64,000 nucleotides of DNA. Source: Apoda limacodes. Its lineage: Eukaryota; Arthropoda; Insecta; Lepidoptera; Limacodidae. The stretch is from positions 27,353,321 to 27,417,320 of the forward strand of contig OX291542.1 of NCBI GenBank assembly GCA_946406115.1, in the 5' to 3' direction. Each line of letters starts with the position of its first letter. Position 1 is the first letter of the stretch. The notes under the pieces were generated by a model, which was not told the origin of the DNA, searched no databases, and worked only from the letters and a program-made list of their open reading frames with translations. Made by a program: the position numbers and the translations under genes. Below are positions 9,601-19,207 of the stretch, piece after piece.

Positions 9601-12514
9601 TCTCTCGTCGAACCGATAACTGATGGGGAAGAGAGGTTCTCGATAGCGACCACGGATCGGAAAACTCAGCGTAGGATGGCCTCCTACCAAGTGGACAGAC
9701 GACGTGCAGGAAGCCGACGGGCGCGGCTGGCTTAGGACCGGCCGTTGTGGAGACATATGGGAGAGGCCTACTTCAGCAGTGGACGTCTTCTACTCTGTAT
9801 TTATAATGAGTGGTATTTTAATCTAAGGCAAAGTGATTAAACTAGCCCAGTGGTCCAATTTGGCTCTACCTCTCTAAAATTAGTTGTCTTCTTTGTCATA
9901 ATGACTATATTGTGGTTTTATGCGCTTTACCTATCGACAACTCAGGAATATTAAAGTTTCACCTGTCTTTCCTTAAACATTTAAAGTTATAAATTTTTAG
10001 ATGGACAAGCTGTTTTTAAGTTAGATTTAACTCTTCTTTCGTCAACCGGTGAAGGAGATGACGCCACTTTTAACCTCCTCATCTATTCAAAAAATCTTAA
10101 AGGAGAATCTGAAAAAACTCTTCTAGAAAACATTGCCTTCAACGATGCTGCAAGAAGAACAGGTATGTTCACAATGAATTATGTTAATGGTCATACACCT
10201 TTACGTTATTTACTCAATAAGTTAAATCCCTGTTTAAGGTTTTTTGCCTAGTTATTACTTTAAAATCAATATCTTGAATAGTAAAGAATCTAAAAGTTAA
10301 AATTTATGTAATGAGTGCTTGCATAATTTATTATAAAATTACTGCAGAAAGATAAAAAAAATACATTCAAAAATTAAAAAATATTTTATTTTCTTTAAAA
10401 TTCACAGCATGTACCTTTGTAGCTTTGGGTACCCCAATTCTTAAATAGACTTTTTAAACACTAACTGTATTTCTGTAATTATTATTATACTTTTATTCAA
10501 CCAGACGGAAAAGGGGCAATGGGCGGCATTACCATGGGCATTGTGGTCGCAGCTGCTTTAGGAGCTGGTCTTGCAGTTGCTGGTATTGCAATAGCAGCTC
10601 TCTGTGCTCACCGGCGACGGTCACAGCCACCACACAAACATCCTCCCGGAGACATGCTGGAGTTGAGCGACGGTGGCCGAAAATATGTTGTAGCGTACAC
10701 TATCAAACCTTCACCTGATCTGAAGACACCTGAGCCACAACCGGATATTTTAAACGCACCAGGTTAGTAAGCAAATTATTATAGTTGTTTTAAAAAATAG
10801 AAAAGGTATTTTTTTCTTAAATGTGTTTTACTAACCATGATATTTTACATCTCAACGTAACATACTCAAAAAAGTGTATAAAATTACTGTTTTTTGTGCA
10901 TTATGTAAATATTATAAATTATGATTTTACTCAAAAATGTTTGTTATATGATTATTATTCTGACAACCTTTTTTGAGTGAAGTAGACCTTTCCGCGCTAC
11001 TCGAATAGGTGTATAACATTTCATGGCTAGTGAGCTTTCGCCACCAGCAATTTTCTTTGAAATTAAATAACCTTTTAAGAGAATACGATTCACGGCGTCT
11101 CGCAGCGCGCTTCATACAAAAGAATTTTCTACTTATTTTTGACGCTTAATAATCAAACATTACGAAATTTCGAAGATGTTCTAGGAATAAATATCTAGGT
11201 CTACGTGTGCCAGTTTTCTATAAAATTGTATACGTTAATAGTTATAGAAATTCTAGTTTTTCATACAAATAGTCTCAATTAAGATTTTGAGTTATTAAAA
11301 ACATTTTTTAGGATTTTGGAAAACCATACTACCACACCACAACCACCATATTCGGCTTGAGATTATGTCTAGATAATTTCACAGAGTTTGATCAGTAAAT
11401 GTCAAAAATAAATGGAAAATTAGTTTGTATGAAGCACGCTGCGAGGCACCGCGAATCGTGTTCTCTTAAGCTGATTTTATTTAAATTACTGGCAGTGTTT
11501 GAGTCCAGTACTATACAAGCCTTGGTATGCAATGACTGTGCTGCTGGCCTCGCTTTAATGGCCTTAAGCTTAGCTTTGCTATGTTCGCGGCTTTCAAGCT
11601 TGGTCGTCATTGCAAGCCTTACTGTCTGGTGATCATTATCAGCGCTGTCAGCAACGCTATCATTATGGACCGCAGCATTAATAGAATATAAACTTTTGGG
11701 AAAATTTTGGGTAATAGTCGTGGTGTTATGAATGTATGTAAATAAATGTAAGAATGGTAAAGTAATGCTAAAATCGAATGATATCTTATATGTATAATTT
11801 TAATATTCTTTATTGATTGATTATCATTAAGTTTGTTTTCATTCGAATTATATTTACAGATAGTGACCATCACAGCATACCTTATGGTAAGGACGAAGCA
11901 GAAGAGTGGCCCAGCATAAAAGATACCAAAGGTATGGATTTGTTCATTTGCGATAAATCAGTTATACATTTCACAGAACAAAATAAAAATTAGAAGTTTG
12001 TTTTAGGTACCAATGACTGGAGCAAATTAGGGGCTGTATTTTCTGCGGAAGATTTAGCTTTACTTGATTCTACAAGGCAGACACACCAGGTAACAGCTGT
12101 TTTATATATATTTTTCATATTATAATTCACTTGCTTAAGTGCGTGCTTATAATATTTTTTAATAATATTCTACAGCTTACACCTGGAAATGAAACTGTTG
12201 GAGACAATAGACAAGAAGATATTATCAATCAAAACTTAGGTCAACCAGTTATAGCAAACAATTATAGACCAAATATTTTAGTAACGAATAGTCCTACACT
12301 TGGAAGCCCAAATTTCGTGTGCCCAAACGGCAACGTGGGGTCGCCTTTTGGGAGTCAAACTATATCACTCAGTGGCCCATCACTCAGTGGTCCATCACTA
12401 AGTTCCGGAAGCCTAACTACTTCTACTCTTCAAAGAAATAAAGGTAAAGGAAATGCTCGTAGAAGAGAACATGTGCTAGCTGAACATTTACCTGGACCAG
12501 AAAGTTGTGTTTAG
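3517..12514 (+). CDS. Sidestep-family Ig/FN3 transmembrane protein, 3' ten exons (partial gene)
   Basis: Ten exons splice in frame to 562 residues and a TAG stop. Order: Ig domain A (residues 1-97, Cys28, Trp41, Cys78), Ig domain B (98-197, Cys122, Trp135, Cys176), FN3-like domain (198-312), transmembrane helix (about 320-347, then HRRRS as stop-transfer) and cytoplasmic tail (348-562). Phrases such as LNPQDIKEGDDVYFEC, ANPPDVTFFW, YDGGLPQTFVLEA and QPDILN resemble Sidestep proteins, the axon-guidance partners of Beaten-path receptors; this is from family knowledge, not a search. Family members usually have more N-terminal Ig domains and a signal peptide, so the 5' exons should lie upstream. 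Internal introns are mostly phase 1, as expected for shuffled Ig/FN3 modules. Which Side paralogue this is cannot be told. No frameshift or stop was found, so the gene looks functional. Confidence 0.88.
3844..4330 (+). mobile_element. Intronic copy of the GGTTCCGTA-end repeat family
   Basis: Starts with AGGGTTCCGTACCC and ACAGGACCCTATCAC, and ends near GTGCGCGAGTCCGACACACG, the two hallmark ends of a repeat found at least six more times here (19,208; 27,062; 36,412; 46,168; 54,757; 58,292). The inside is AT-rich and without a coding frame. It is non-autonomous; the superfamily is unknown to me. Confidence 0.6.
4458..4617 (+). CDS. Exon 2 in window: second half of Ig domain A
   Basis: Acceptor TTCACAG ends at 4457 and donor GTAAGT starts at 4618. 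The 160 bases start in phase 0 and end in phase 1. It carries the F-strand signature NYSCRATN, with the second disulphide Cys of the Ig domain opened in the previous exon. The translation before and after the splice joins smoothly. Confidence 0.87.
4638..4790 (-). mobile_element. Helitron 3' end, partial, in intron
   Basis: Read on the minus strand, it ends GTGGGCGAAGCCGCGGACAA then ATGCTAG, followed by T. This is the GC hairpin plus CTAG terminus of lepidopteran non-autonomous Helitrons. No matching 5' TC end was seen on the far side. Confidence 0.6.
5618..5690 (+). mobile_element. Helitron 5' end fragment in intron
   Basis: TCTACACTAATATTATAAAC followed by GTTAGTCTGAATACAGG matches the 5' TC-starting end of the Helitrons at 15,061 and 57,696. 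The 3' hairpin/CTAG is missing, so this is a truncated copy. Confidence 0.55.
5785..5950 (-). mobile_element. tRNA-derived SINE, family 1, in intron
   Basis: On the minus strand the right end reads GTGGCACAGTGATAGAGCG (A-box-like), then GGCAGCCATGTCGCAGGTCC and GGGTTTGATTC (B-box-like), giving an RNA polymerase III promoter layout. A related copy lies at 37,330-37,475. Confidence 0.6.
5951..7031. other. Intron remainder, no recognised feature
   Basis: AT-rich intron between the SINE and exon 3. The open frame beginning at 6854 only becomes real coding sequence at the acceptor at 7031; its first 59 codons are intron read-through. Confidence 0.6.
7032..7193 (+). CDS. Exon 3 in window: first half of Ig domain B
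   Basis: Acceptor TTTTTAG ends at 7031 and donor GTAACA starts at 7194. The 162 bases are phase 1 at both ends. It encodes APVC near the start, then VRCSVTANPPDVTFFWQF with the Ig Cys and Trp. The PPDVTF-W wording is typical of the Side family's membrane-proximal Ig domain. Confidence 0.87.
7650..7784 (+). CDS. Exon 4 in window: second half of Ig domain B
   Basis: Acceptor TTATAG ends at 7649 and donor GTGAGT starts at 7785. The 135 bases are phase 1 at both ends. DYGTLSCRGLNSVG is a clear Ig F/G-strand signature; an additional Cys (DPCVF) may pair with the extra Cys at the start of this domain (APVC in exon 3). Confidence 0.87.
7785..8969. other. Intron between Ig domain B and FN3 exons
   Basis: AT-rich, with an (AT)n tract at about 8797-8811. 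No transposon or coding signature recognised. Confidence 0.6.
8970..9155 (+). CDS. Exon 5 in window: first half of FN3-like domain
   Basis: Acceptor TGTACAG ends at 8969 and donor GTAAAT starts at 9156. The 186 bases are phase 1 at both ends. It includes LNCSL, YVRCVAGYDGGLPQTFVLE and potential N-glycosylation sites (NCS, NIS, NSS). The Y/F-DGGLPQ-F-LE core is shared by Side proteins just before the membrane. Confidence 0.85.
9450..9815 (+). mobile_element. RTE-type LINE relic (C-terminal reverse transcriptase piece) in intron
   Basis: Translated pieces include VDDYTYLGQVVQLG then, 30 codons later, KLKWQWAGYISRRTDN and, out of frame, the final LQQWT tail. These match the typical C-terminus of RTE-clade ORFs (YLGQ...; KWQWAGH-RR-D-RW; VGRPPTRWTDD; LGEAY-QQWT). 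Several in-frame stops and shifts show it is dead. Only the last part of the element is present, consistent with 5' truncation. Confidence 0.65.
10001..10162 (+). CDS. Exon 6 in window: second half of FN3-like domain
   Basis: Acceptor TTTTTAG ends at 10000 and donor GTATGT starts at 10163. The 162 bases are phase 1 at both ends. The translation runs from DGQAVFKLDL to NDAARRT and includes FNLLIYSKN, resembling the F and G strands of an FN3 fold (the usual Y-A-N motif is replaced by YSKNLKG). The exon was recognised by splice-site phase and by homology-like wording. Confidence 0.82.
10505..10762 (+). CDS. Exon 7 in window: transmembrane helix and juxtamembrane tail
   Basis: Acceptor AACCAG ends at 10504 and donor GTTAGT starts at 10763. 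The 258 bases are phase 1 at both ends. A Gly/Ala/Ile/Val-rich helix with small-xxx-small spacing (ALGAGLAVAG) is followed by AHRRRS, placing the C-terminus in the cytoplasm. The segment RKYVVAYTIKP and the QPDILN stretch look like conserved Side juxtamembrane motifs. Confidence 0.87.
11075..11469. mobile_element. MITE with ~65-bp terminal inverted repeats and TTAA ends (copy 1)
   Basis: The left end TTAAGAGAATACGATTCACG and the right end (read inverted) TTAAGAGAACACGATTCGCG match over about 65 bases, including GCTTCATAC and the TTTTTGAC block. TTAA occurs at both outer ends, as in piggyBac-type target duplications. There is no coding capacity. A second, more diverged copy lies at 25,336-25,711. 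Confidence 0.7.
11860..11931 (+). CDS. Exon 8 in window: short cytoplasmic exon
   Basis: Acceptor TTTACAG ends at 11859 and donor GTATGG starts at 11932. The 72 bases are phase 1 at both ends and a multiple of three, so skipping would keep the frame. It is acidic (KDEAEEWPSIKD). It is joined here because phase and reading frame fit on both sides. Confidence 0.78.
12007..12089 (+). CDS. Exon 9 in window: cytoplasmic exon
   Basis: Acceptor TTTTAG ends at 12006 and donor GTAACA starts at 12090. The 83 bases go from phase 1 to phase 0. It encodes GTNDWSKLGAVFSAEDLALL, an amphipathic segment. Only 75 bases of intron separate it from exon 8 and 86 from exon 10, both normal for insects. Confidence 0.78.
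12176..12514 (+). CDS. Exon 10 in window: terminal coding exon
   Basis: Acceptor TTCTACAG ends at 12175; 112 codons then TAG at 12512-12514. The tail is Asn/Ser/Pro-rich, with a short internal repeat LSGPSLSGPSL (residues 515-525), a basic patch (NARRREH) and a C-terminal ESCV that fits the class I PDZ-ligand pattern S/T-x-hydrophobic. Low complexity here is usual for Side cytoplasmic tails. Confidence 0.85.
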   Translation, partial: LTPGNETVGDNRQEDIINQNLGQPVIANNYRPNILVTNSPTLGSPNFVCPNGNVGSPFGSQTISLSGPSLSGPSLSSGSLTTSTLQRNKGKGNARRREHVLAEHLPGPESCV

Positions 12515-12725
12515 AGAAAATTTCTTTTATAGATTTTTTTTTTTTGTCAAATACTAATAAGTTATTGTAGATAATATTTTATTGAAATGACAATACCTTG
12601 TAAATATAGTTAGTAAATTAAGTCTCGGCCTAATTTTGTTATCTGTTTTGTTTTTATTTATATTTTATGTGAACTAAAAAAAAAACTTAACGGTTGACAA
12701 ATAAAGTTAATATCTGTCTAATGTT
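12515..12725 (+). other. 3' UTR of the Sidestep-family gene
   Basis: AT-rich sequence directly after the stop codon, with no further open frame, ending shortly after the AATAAA at 12700-12705. The exact cleavage site is inferred. Confidence 0.6.
12700..12705 (+). terminator. Polyadenylation signal AATAAA of the Sidestep-family gene
   Basis: A canonical AATAAA lies 186 bases after the stop, followed by T/GT-rich sequence (GTTAATATCTGTCTAATG), the expected layout of a 3' end. Confidence 0.65.
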
Positions 12726-12765
12726 TCTATTTCATTTATCGTTCAAGTATCTATAGTTGTGAGGA

Positions 12766-13190
12766 GCTCGCTATCAGCCTTTCCACGTCCCCACAGTTAG
12801 GGCAAGGGTAATTTGGGCCGTAGTCCATCATGAGGGCCCAAAGTGGATTATGCACTTCACATACCTCTATTGTATGTATACCGGTTTTCTGATGATGTAT
12901 TTCTTCTCAATACCAGGCCTTTCCACATTTCCACTGTCAGGCCATCAGCCTGCTCTCACCTTGTTTCAAAATAATTTGGGCTATAGTCCACCACGTGCGC
13001 CCAGTGCCGATTGTGGACTTCACATATGGATTTCTCATGATGTTTTCATTTATCAGTGATAAGGCAGTGGTTTGACCTAAACACTGAACTTGAGAAATTT
13101 AAAAAAAACACTAGCAAACCCCCGCTCTATGAAGCGATAGGTAGGCCCTGAAATCACTTTGCCACCACTGACTCAATCAAAGGTATTTTC
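12766..13190 (-). mobile_element. Two degraded copies of tRNA-related repeat, family 2
   Basis: Two successive partial copies share AATTTGGGC-TAGTCCA, GATTGTGGACTTCACATA and CTCATGATGTTTTC with clearer copies at 20,030 and 48,455. The tRNA-like head, which would be at the right end, is decayed here (TTGCCACCACTGACTC). Confidence 0.5.
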
Positions 13191-13263
13191 AGCACACACC
13201 ACAGTTTGAATCTCGCTACCTTTACTATTAATCATCATTTTCTTTTATCATTACGCGTTTCGC

Positions 13264-13386
13264 CTAAGGTGGCAAATAAGCTTACAGTTTGCCTGGTGTG
13301 AAGCGGTCACCGCAGCCGTATATTTACGCTTGATGCGATTACAACGGTGAGGGCATTACCCCTTTTGAAAATCCAATAACTTCTAT
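13264..13386 (-). mobile_element. Short 3' end of a Jockey/CR1-group LINE
   Basis: CTAAGGTGGCAAATAAGCTT through GGTCACCGCAGCC matches, in reverse, the 3' end of the LINE at 60,349-63,067 (CTTGTTTGCCACCTTAGTGG). The copy is diverged and severely 5' truncated. Confidence 0.6.
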
Positions 13387-13510
13387 CTTATCTATCCATA
13401 GTGCAGTCGCTATAGAAACATTATCTTTTTACTATAGAAAACTTAGTACAAAAAGATATACACCTTGTATAGCATACTTTAACCTAATAAAATCCCTCTT
13501 GTAGCCGTAG

Positions 13511-13628
13511 TCCGGTTGTTAGTCCGGTTGACCGAACTACTGAAACTTTTAAGTTGCAATAGTTCGGTTGTGACAAAGCACCGAACTATTGATACCTTTT
13601 TAGTAGCAACAGTCCGGTTAGTTAATAA
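13511..13628. repeat. Tandem/inverted repeat of a CCGAACTA motif
   Basis: Two tandem units of about 49 bases start at 13531 and 13580 (ACCGAACTAC..., ACCGAACTATT...), preceded by two AGTCCGGTTG copies. Within it, AATAGTTCGGT and ACCGAACTATT form a perfect 11-bp stem with an 11-base loop. Confidence 0.6.
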
Positions 13629-13921
13629 TTTAAACAAAATAAATAATTAACGTTATTTTAAAAAAACAAATGAGTGTCGAGAAACAAATCAATAGCGATT
13701 TTTTTTTATCATAAAAACCCTTTTTTGGAAACTTTTCTTTAAATTTAAAAAAAAATTACAAAGAAAGAGCCCGTGTGAGCAACTAAGGTTTTGCCTGCCT
13801 TACTTGCTTGTAAACAGTGTGAAAAAAAATATATGGTTTTAACGATTAAGACTAACTTCACAGCAAGAAAAAAAAAATTTTACTTATGATTCAAAATTGA
13901 TAATAATATAAAAAAATTTAA

Positions 13922-14962
13922 AGTGGTCGCCATTTTTGTTCTACAGTGTGAGAATAAATTCCCTGCCGATGGCGAGCGGTGCGATGGTAGAAAGAAGCCG
14001 TGGGCATCATTTCGAAAAATTCCTCCCAACACATCCCATTGTACAAGCGGTAGAACACACACAGAGAGGCAAAGTCTCTCCTCAGACTAAAGGGTTCGAT
14101 ACGGCAAGAGAGTTTGGGATCGTCGCCAATTCTCACAGCCCGTCGTTGAACTGAGTCAAAAGGTCCAAGCTGGTATCCGGGTGCACCCGCCCAGAGATAG
14201 CAGCAGTACTGTCCCATACGGGGCCGAACTTGCAATTTGTAAAGCAGCAACCTCTGCCCCGACGTGAAATACTGCCTCGCTCTGTTGAGTACACCAAGTT
14301 TTTTGGACGCCAGATTCCCCTTATCTTGTAAATGATCTCGGAACTGAACATCGTTGGAGATGTTAACACCAAGGATCCCAATGCTCTTGGAGATGGAGAG
14401 GGGAGTGTTCTGAAATTGTGGTTTACCCGTCCCCAGTCAGAGACCTTGGACAGTGTGCTCTCGATTTGAGACACAAGTTCTCCGCGGTTGTCCTCCACAA
14501 CGGAAAGAGGGATGTTTGCACGACACATGTAATAAGCGTCTCCAGTACTGTCATCTGCATTGCAATGCATGTTGTTTATGTCCAACATGTCATTAATATG
14601 CAGTTGAAAGAGCGTAGGAGACAGCACAGAGCCTTGCGGGACAGCAGCATTAATGCCTATGCTATCACAGCAACTACCGTCAACTACGGTTCGTATGCGT
14701 CTGTCGGACACAAAGCTAGCCACCCATTTGCAAGAACCCTCGGGCACTCCGTAAGATAGCAACTTCAATAAAAGACCCCGGAGCCAGACCCGATCGAACG
14801 CCTTTGCTATGTCCAGGCTACATGCCAATGACTCCTTCTGACTCTCAATGGCTAGTGCCCATCGGTGTGATAGATATACTAGAAGGTCATTAGTCGAGCG
14901 ACCGTGGCGAAAGCCATATTGACGATCACTGACCAGATCGTGTTCTTCTAGGTATCTTACAA
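13922..14962 (-). pseudogene. Dead Jockey/CR1-group LINE fragment (reverse transcriptase region)
   Basis: On the minus strand this corresponds to positions ~61,721-62,817 of the intact copy. The first frame has ACSLDIAKAFDRVW, then AVPQGSVLSPTLF (Gly changed to Ala) and HCNADDST where the active-site Tyr of YADD is Asn. A deletion of about 90 bases follows SDWGR and shifts the frame; the C-terminal part continues in another frame (VQRRAVRIGDDPKL). It stops before the LINE's 3' UTR and poly-A, so it is truncated at both ends. Confidence 0.8.
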
Positions 14963-15060
14963 GCTTAATTTATTAATATATGTGTTAATCGTTAACGAAG
15001 ATACAAAGATATCTCTTTAACCTAAGAAAATATTTAAGTAAGTACCGACCTAGTTACTTA

Positions 15061-15370
15061 TCCTACTTATATTATAAATGTGAAAGTTTGTATGTCTGGA
15101 TGGACGTGTTTACTCAATCACGCTTCAACCACTGGACGGATCGGGATTAAACTTGGCATACCTATAGGTTAGGTCCTGGAACAAATAGGCTACTTTTTAT
15201 CCCTAAAAATTCAAAATTTCCTGCTGTAATAACTATAACAGCGGTAAACGAACTATTGCTGCACCTATAGCATGCTATAGCAATTTATAAGTATAACTAA
15301 TCAATTAATTAATTGGAGTTCCACGCCGATAACCGAATTAAGGGCGGGCGGAGCTGCTGGCAAAGTCTAG
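15061..15370 (+). mobile_element. Complete non-autonomous Helitron, 310 bp
   Basis: Begins TCCTACTTATATTATAAATG preceded by A, and ends GGGCGGGCGGAGCTGCTGGC...TCTAG followed by T: the 5' TC, subterminal GC hairpin, CTAG end and A/T insertion point of Helitrons. It has no coding capacity. Inside are the common CACTGGACGGATCGGGATTA and CTACTTTTTATCCC segments. Confidence 0.75.
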
Positions 15371-17592
15371 TACAGTAATATGATTGTCTTAGTCTCAAAA
15401 AAATATCTTTAATAAAACTAAATAATTTAATAAATAAAAACCCCAACTGCAAAAACACATAGTACTATAGAGACACTAAAACTTACTACAATACAATACA
15501 ATACTATAACTACTATAGTGTGAACAATCTGTAAATTATTTGAACTTGCATTGAAATGAGCCCCGCCTGCTTATAGTCAAATATTTGGTATGTTTTAATT
15601 TTTGTTTAGTTCTTAATGTTTTTGCAGGTCAGTTTTAAAATTTATTTAATCATCAACTTTCATTTACATCTTTTTGTGTTTTTTTTTACTCGCGGTTGAT
15701 TTTTTATCATAAATATTATACATTTTCGTACTCGCCTTTTAAAGCCCTTTATTTTTGTACCTTACTCAATTTTTATACTGATTACGTTAATCGTGGTACA
15801 GAACCCATGGTGCGCTAGTCCTACTTGTTTGTATTTTAAAGCACACTAAAGCGTATAAAATCCGCCATTTTGATTTTTAAGAATTTTATGTCCCTGTGTC
15901 ACTCTCATAATTGAGACGAATTTAGCGACACGCCTCTCAAGCTAAAATCCATCAAGCAATTTAGGCTACAGAGCGTGCCAAAAAAATATACAAATTATTA
16001 TATAAACTCTAAAACATAAGTTCTCTTCTTGTGAAGTTTTTTTTTTATCATTTATAACCAGTCTATTTTACTAATTATTGATGAGTATCCAATAAAAGAT
16101 ATTTAGTAATTACCGTAATTACTTTCAGAACTTTGTTAGCTTACAGCAGTGACCTTAATTAATCTCACTTTGTCTGCCGTCGTCCTGTCACAACAAAATC
16201 TCTCGTGAGCTTTTCGAGTTTGAAACTAAGTTAAAATAATGGGCTTCGACGCGAAAAGTGGTCTTATACAGTTTAATATTTAGGACCTTATTAAATAACT
16301 AGTTTTTGAAGTGAAAACTTCTTTAGCGGCGTTGTGCACTTTTTTTGGTATGGGTAAAAAATGATAAACTCGCGTCAGGTCACGTGTACTAATCGTGGAA
16401 ATTCGTAAGACGGAAACCGTAATGCCACGCCTATTATAATTTTTTTTTTTTTTTTTTTTTCTATTATATGTGTTTTTCTCGTGGGGTTGCCTTACCGCTT
16501 ACATATTTCGATGGCTTAACGTCCCCCCCCCCCTTTTTTTTTTTTTTTTTTTTCTGTGATTCTTTCGTGGTTGAGTAAGTTTGTAAGTGATTTACTTTTC
16601 TTTATGTATATGTGTATTTAATGGTCTGTCCGTCCGTTCATTGTCCGTTCATCAAAGAAAATTGAAAACAAACATATGTGTACATTTAATACTCGTATTT
16701 ATCTATTTACACGTTTAGCTCCTGCCAGGGGCTTTGTCCGCGTAAACTTTTTTACAAATAAAAAACGTTATAATACGTAGATAGCTCTTTCATCATGAGA
16801 TCGAGTCTCCTATGTGAAAGGTTTTGATTTATTTGTGTCACAATATGCGATGAAAATGACCGTATTTTGTGTATATTTTTATTTTTAGTATTCGCGATAA
16901 TGAGTAGTACAGGGAGGTTGGATATGGAATTTTAATTCTATGACAGATTGCGATGTCAAATATACTACGTCAAAAAAGTAAATAAACAAACATTATTATT
17001 TCTTGACAATGTCAAAGACATGTCTTGTGACATATTTGAGTGTTAAGCGCGAATCGTGTGTAAAGGTATTCACTTCTGCCGGCACTCCCGGAGTGCAACT
17101 CGTTTTTTTTTAATGTGTTTTTACAATGTTTTCTTTATAAAAAAAAAACAGTTTTAATTTATTTAAAATTTATATTTGTGCATTAAAATAACAATCGACA
17201 AGGCAGAAATGTTAACAATTATCATTAATTTCCGCCGTTACTGCTGATCTAATTTTTTACAGTTTAATATTCAACAACAAAATGTTTTTTATGAATGTGA
17301 AAAATGTTTACGAAGTAGAGTTATTTTTCTTTATTTACAGTTATATTTTATAGGAAATGAAGGCAGTATAAAATTAAATATGGACAAAAAATTAATAGGA
17401 CGCAGCAGATGGATAAGTTAGATTTTTTGTGTTGTTGTTCTTTATTTAGATTTATTTTTATCTTTTTACGAAAAAATAATTATTGTAAGTTGTAGCATTA
17501 TATTTACAAGTAAAGTTCATTGTTTAAATTTTCCGTCCCTTAACTACTTAAGAAAACCTAATGATAATTGTTAGAATCTTAATTCCGTATTA
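15371..17592. other. AT-rich intergenic DNA with homopolymer runs
   Basis: Contains a poly-T of about 22 bases at 16,439-16,461 and a poly-C then poly-T run at 16,525-16,552. Around 16,785-16,875 a stretch (CATCATGAGATCGAGTCTCC, GACCGTATTTTGTG) matches the inside of the compound repeat at 19,208. No gene seen. Confidence 0.55.
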
Positions 17593-17868
17593 TCCTATCT
17601 TTCCTATGAATGTAAATTTTTGTAAGTTTGTTTGTTTGCTTATTACTTAATTACGCCGCACCGGAACATCCAAGAAAAAAGACGGTTTTTCGTAAAAAAT
17701 TTAAAGTAGCCTATGTCCTTTTGGACTTTTTGACTTTCTATCTACTTGAACGAACTAAAGTCACAGAGCTTGGTATATCAAACTTCTGTTGTATAATCAA
17801 AGAGTTGTCGTAGGAATCATACGTCAATAATAAAATTCAGGGCGGGTGGAGCCGCTGACTAAAGCTAG
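17593..17868 (+). mobile_element. Diverged non-autonomous Helitron
   Basis: Starts near TCCTATCTTTCCTATGAATG and ends GGGCGGGTGGAGCCGCTGAC...GCTAG followed by T. It matches the elements at 15,061 and 57,696 at both ends, with more substitutions. Confidence 0.65.
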
Positions 17869-18672
17869 TACCATTTAAAAGTAAACTAGATGCAACTATT
17901 TTTAAGGCCATGTCAACGTTGGGATTATTTTTATACCATATATTTAAAAAAAAATATCACACATTCTTTGACAGCACTTATGTACTTGGATGAAAAATAA
18001 AATAGGTGTGATTGATATTTCACCTTGTAACTTAGCACACATACTATGTAGTTTCGGTGACACTACAGCGTCATGGAGAGGCAGAAGACATTAGAAAGCT
18101 CTCCTCAGCAGTTTACAGCAATTTCATGAATATAGTCGTGCCTAAATAAAGTATTTGTAAATATGTATATGTATGTATAACGGAAACGGAGCACTTTCAA
18201 TGACGAATATTTTTTGTGAAAATCTGCAAGTAAAATTTTCCCGGGCGGGGACGGGCGCGAATAGCTAGCTTTTTATAAAAGACACAGCTTCTTTTATTTT
18301 TTCACAAATCACTTCAGTCAGATGTTATCTTTGAAGTGAAAATGAGTGAGGAAATCAAATATCCTGTGAATCTCTTTGTGGATAAATTGGCATAAAGTTG
18401 TGTCCTAAATTGTTTTTATAAATGTGATTTCGCTTACTTGAATTCATTTACTTTAAAAATATATAAAGAGTATGTAAAAAAATATGTTATAGTATAATTT
18501 TCTCACAACTATATTTTTTAAATATATGGAAAATAAAAGTATTAATACTATCTAATCCCTTTTTTAATTTATTATTATACATACTATATAACAAACATAT
18601 ATATAATTAAGATACACTGTATAAGAAGCTGCAGTGTAGGAACGATTGTTTCTGTCAATTTCAGAAATGTAG
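17869..18672. other. Intergenic AT-rich DNA
   Basis: No gene. A GC-rich end-like piece (CGGGCGGGGACGGGCGCGAA followed by TAGCTAG) at about 18,241-18,267 may be a further Helitron-like 3' end, but no 5' end was found. Confidence 0.4.
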
Positions 18673-18790
18673 GACTGAAGTGATAAGCAAAAAGAAGCTG
18701 ACTCCCACATAGTGATGTAGGTGTGTCAAAAAAGAAGGGCTAAAGTGATAAGTGAACAGAAGTTAATTACTACATATTGATGTAGGTGTG
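18673..18790. repeat. Two-copy tandem repeat, ~65-bp period
   Basis: GAAGTGATAAGC...AGTGATGTAGGTGTGT and AAAGTGATAAGT...ATTGATGTAGGTGTGT recur 65 bases apart with about a dozen differences. Confidence 0.6.
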
Positions 18791-19207
18791 TATCTAGCCA
18801 CTATATAACACAAATGTATATAGTTATACATAATTATTTAAAATATTTGAAACTATGTATATAAAAAGTAAAAATTACGTACGTTAAAAAAGTTTTCCTT
18901 TTTTTTTGAGGCCATTGTTTTGTTGAATTTTAACATAAGTGTGTAATGCCTACTAATCATGTATATCATTTAAATGAGTGTAGAGTGCCGCGACGTACTT
19001 CAATTTATAATACGTATATGTATGTAAATATAACATTAGCTGATTTTCATGAAATATTCAAAAATTGTATACTTAGACCGCCCTCATGAATCTGGCTATT
19101 TATCAGTGATACCTTGGACTTCGAGTCCTATGGACTGCGGAATAGTCTTTCAAAATTAAACACTCTTTAGAAAGGGGCATAGATAATTAGAGGTCTCTTT
19201 CCTCACT

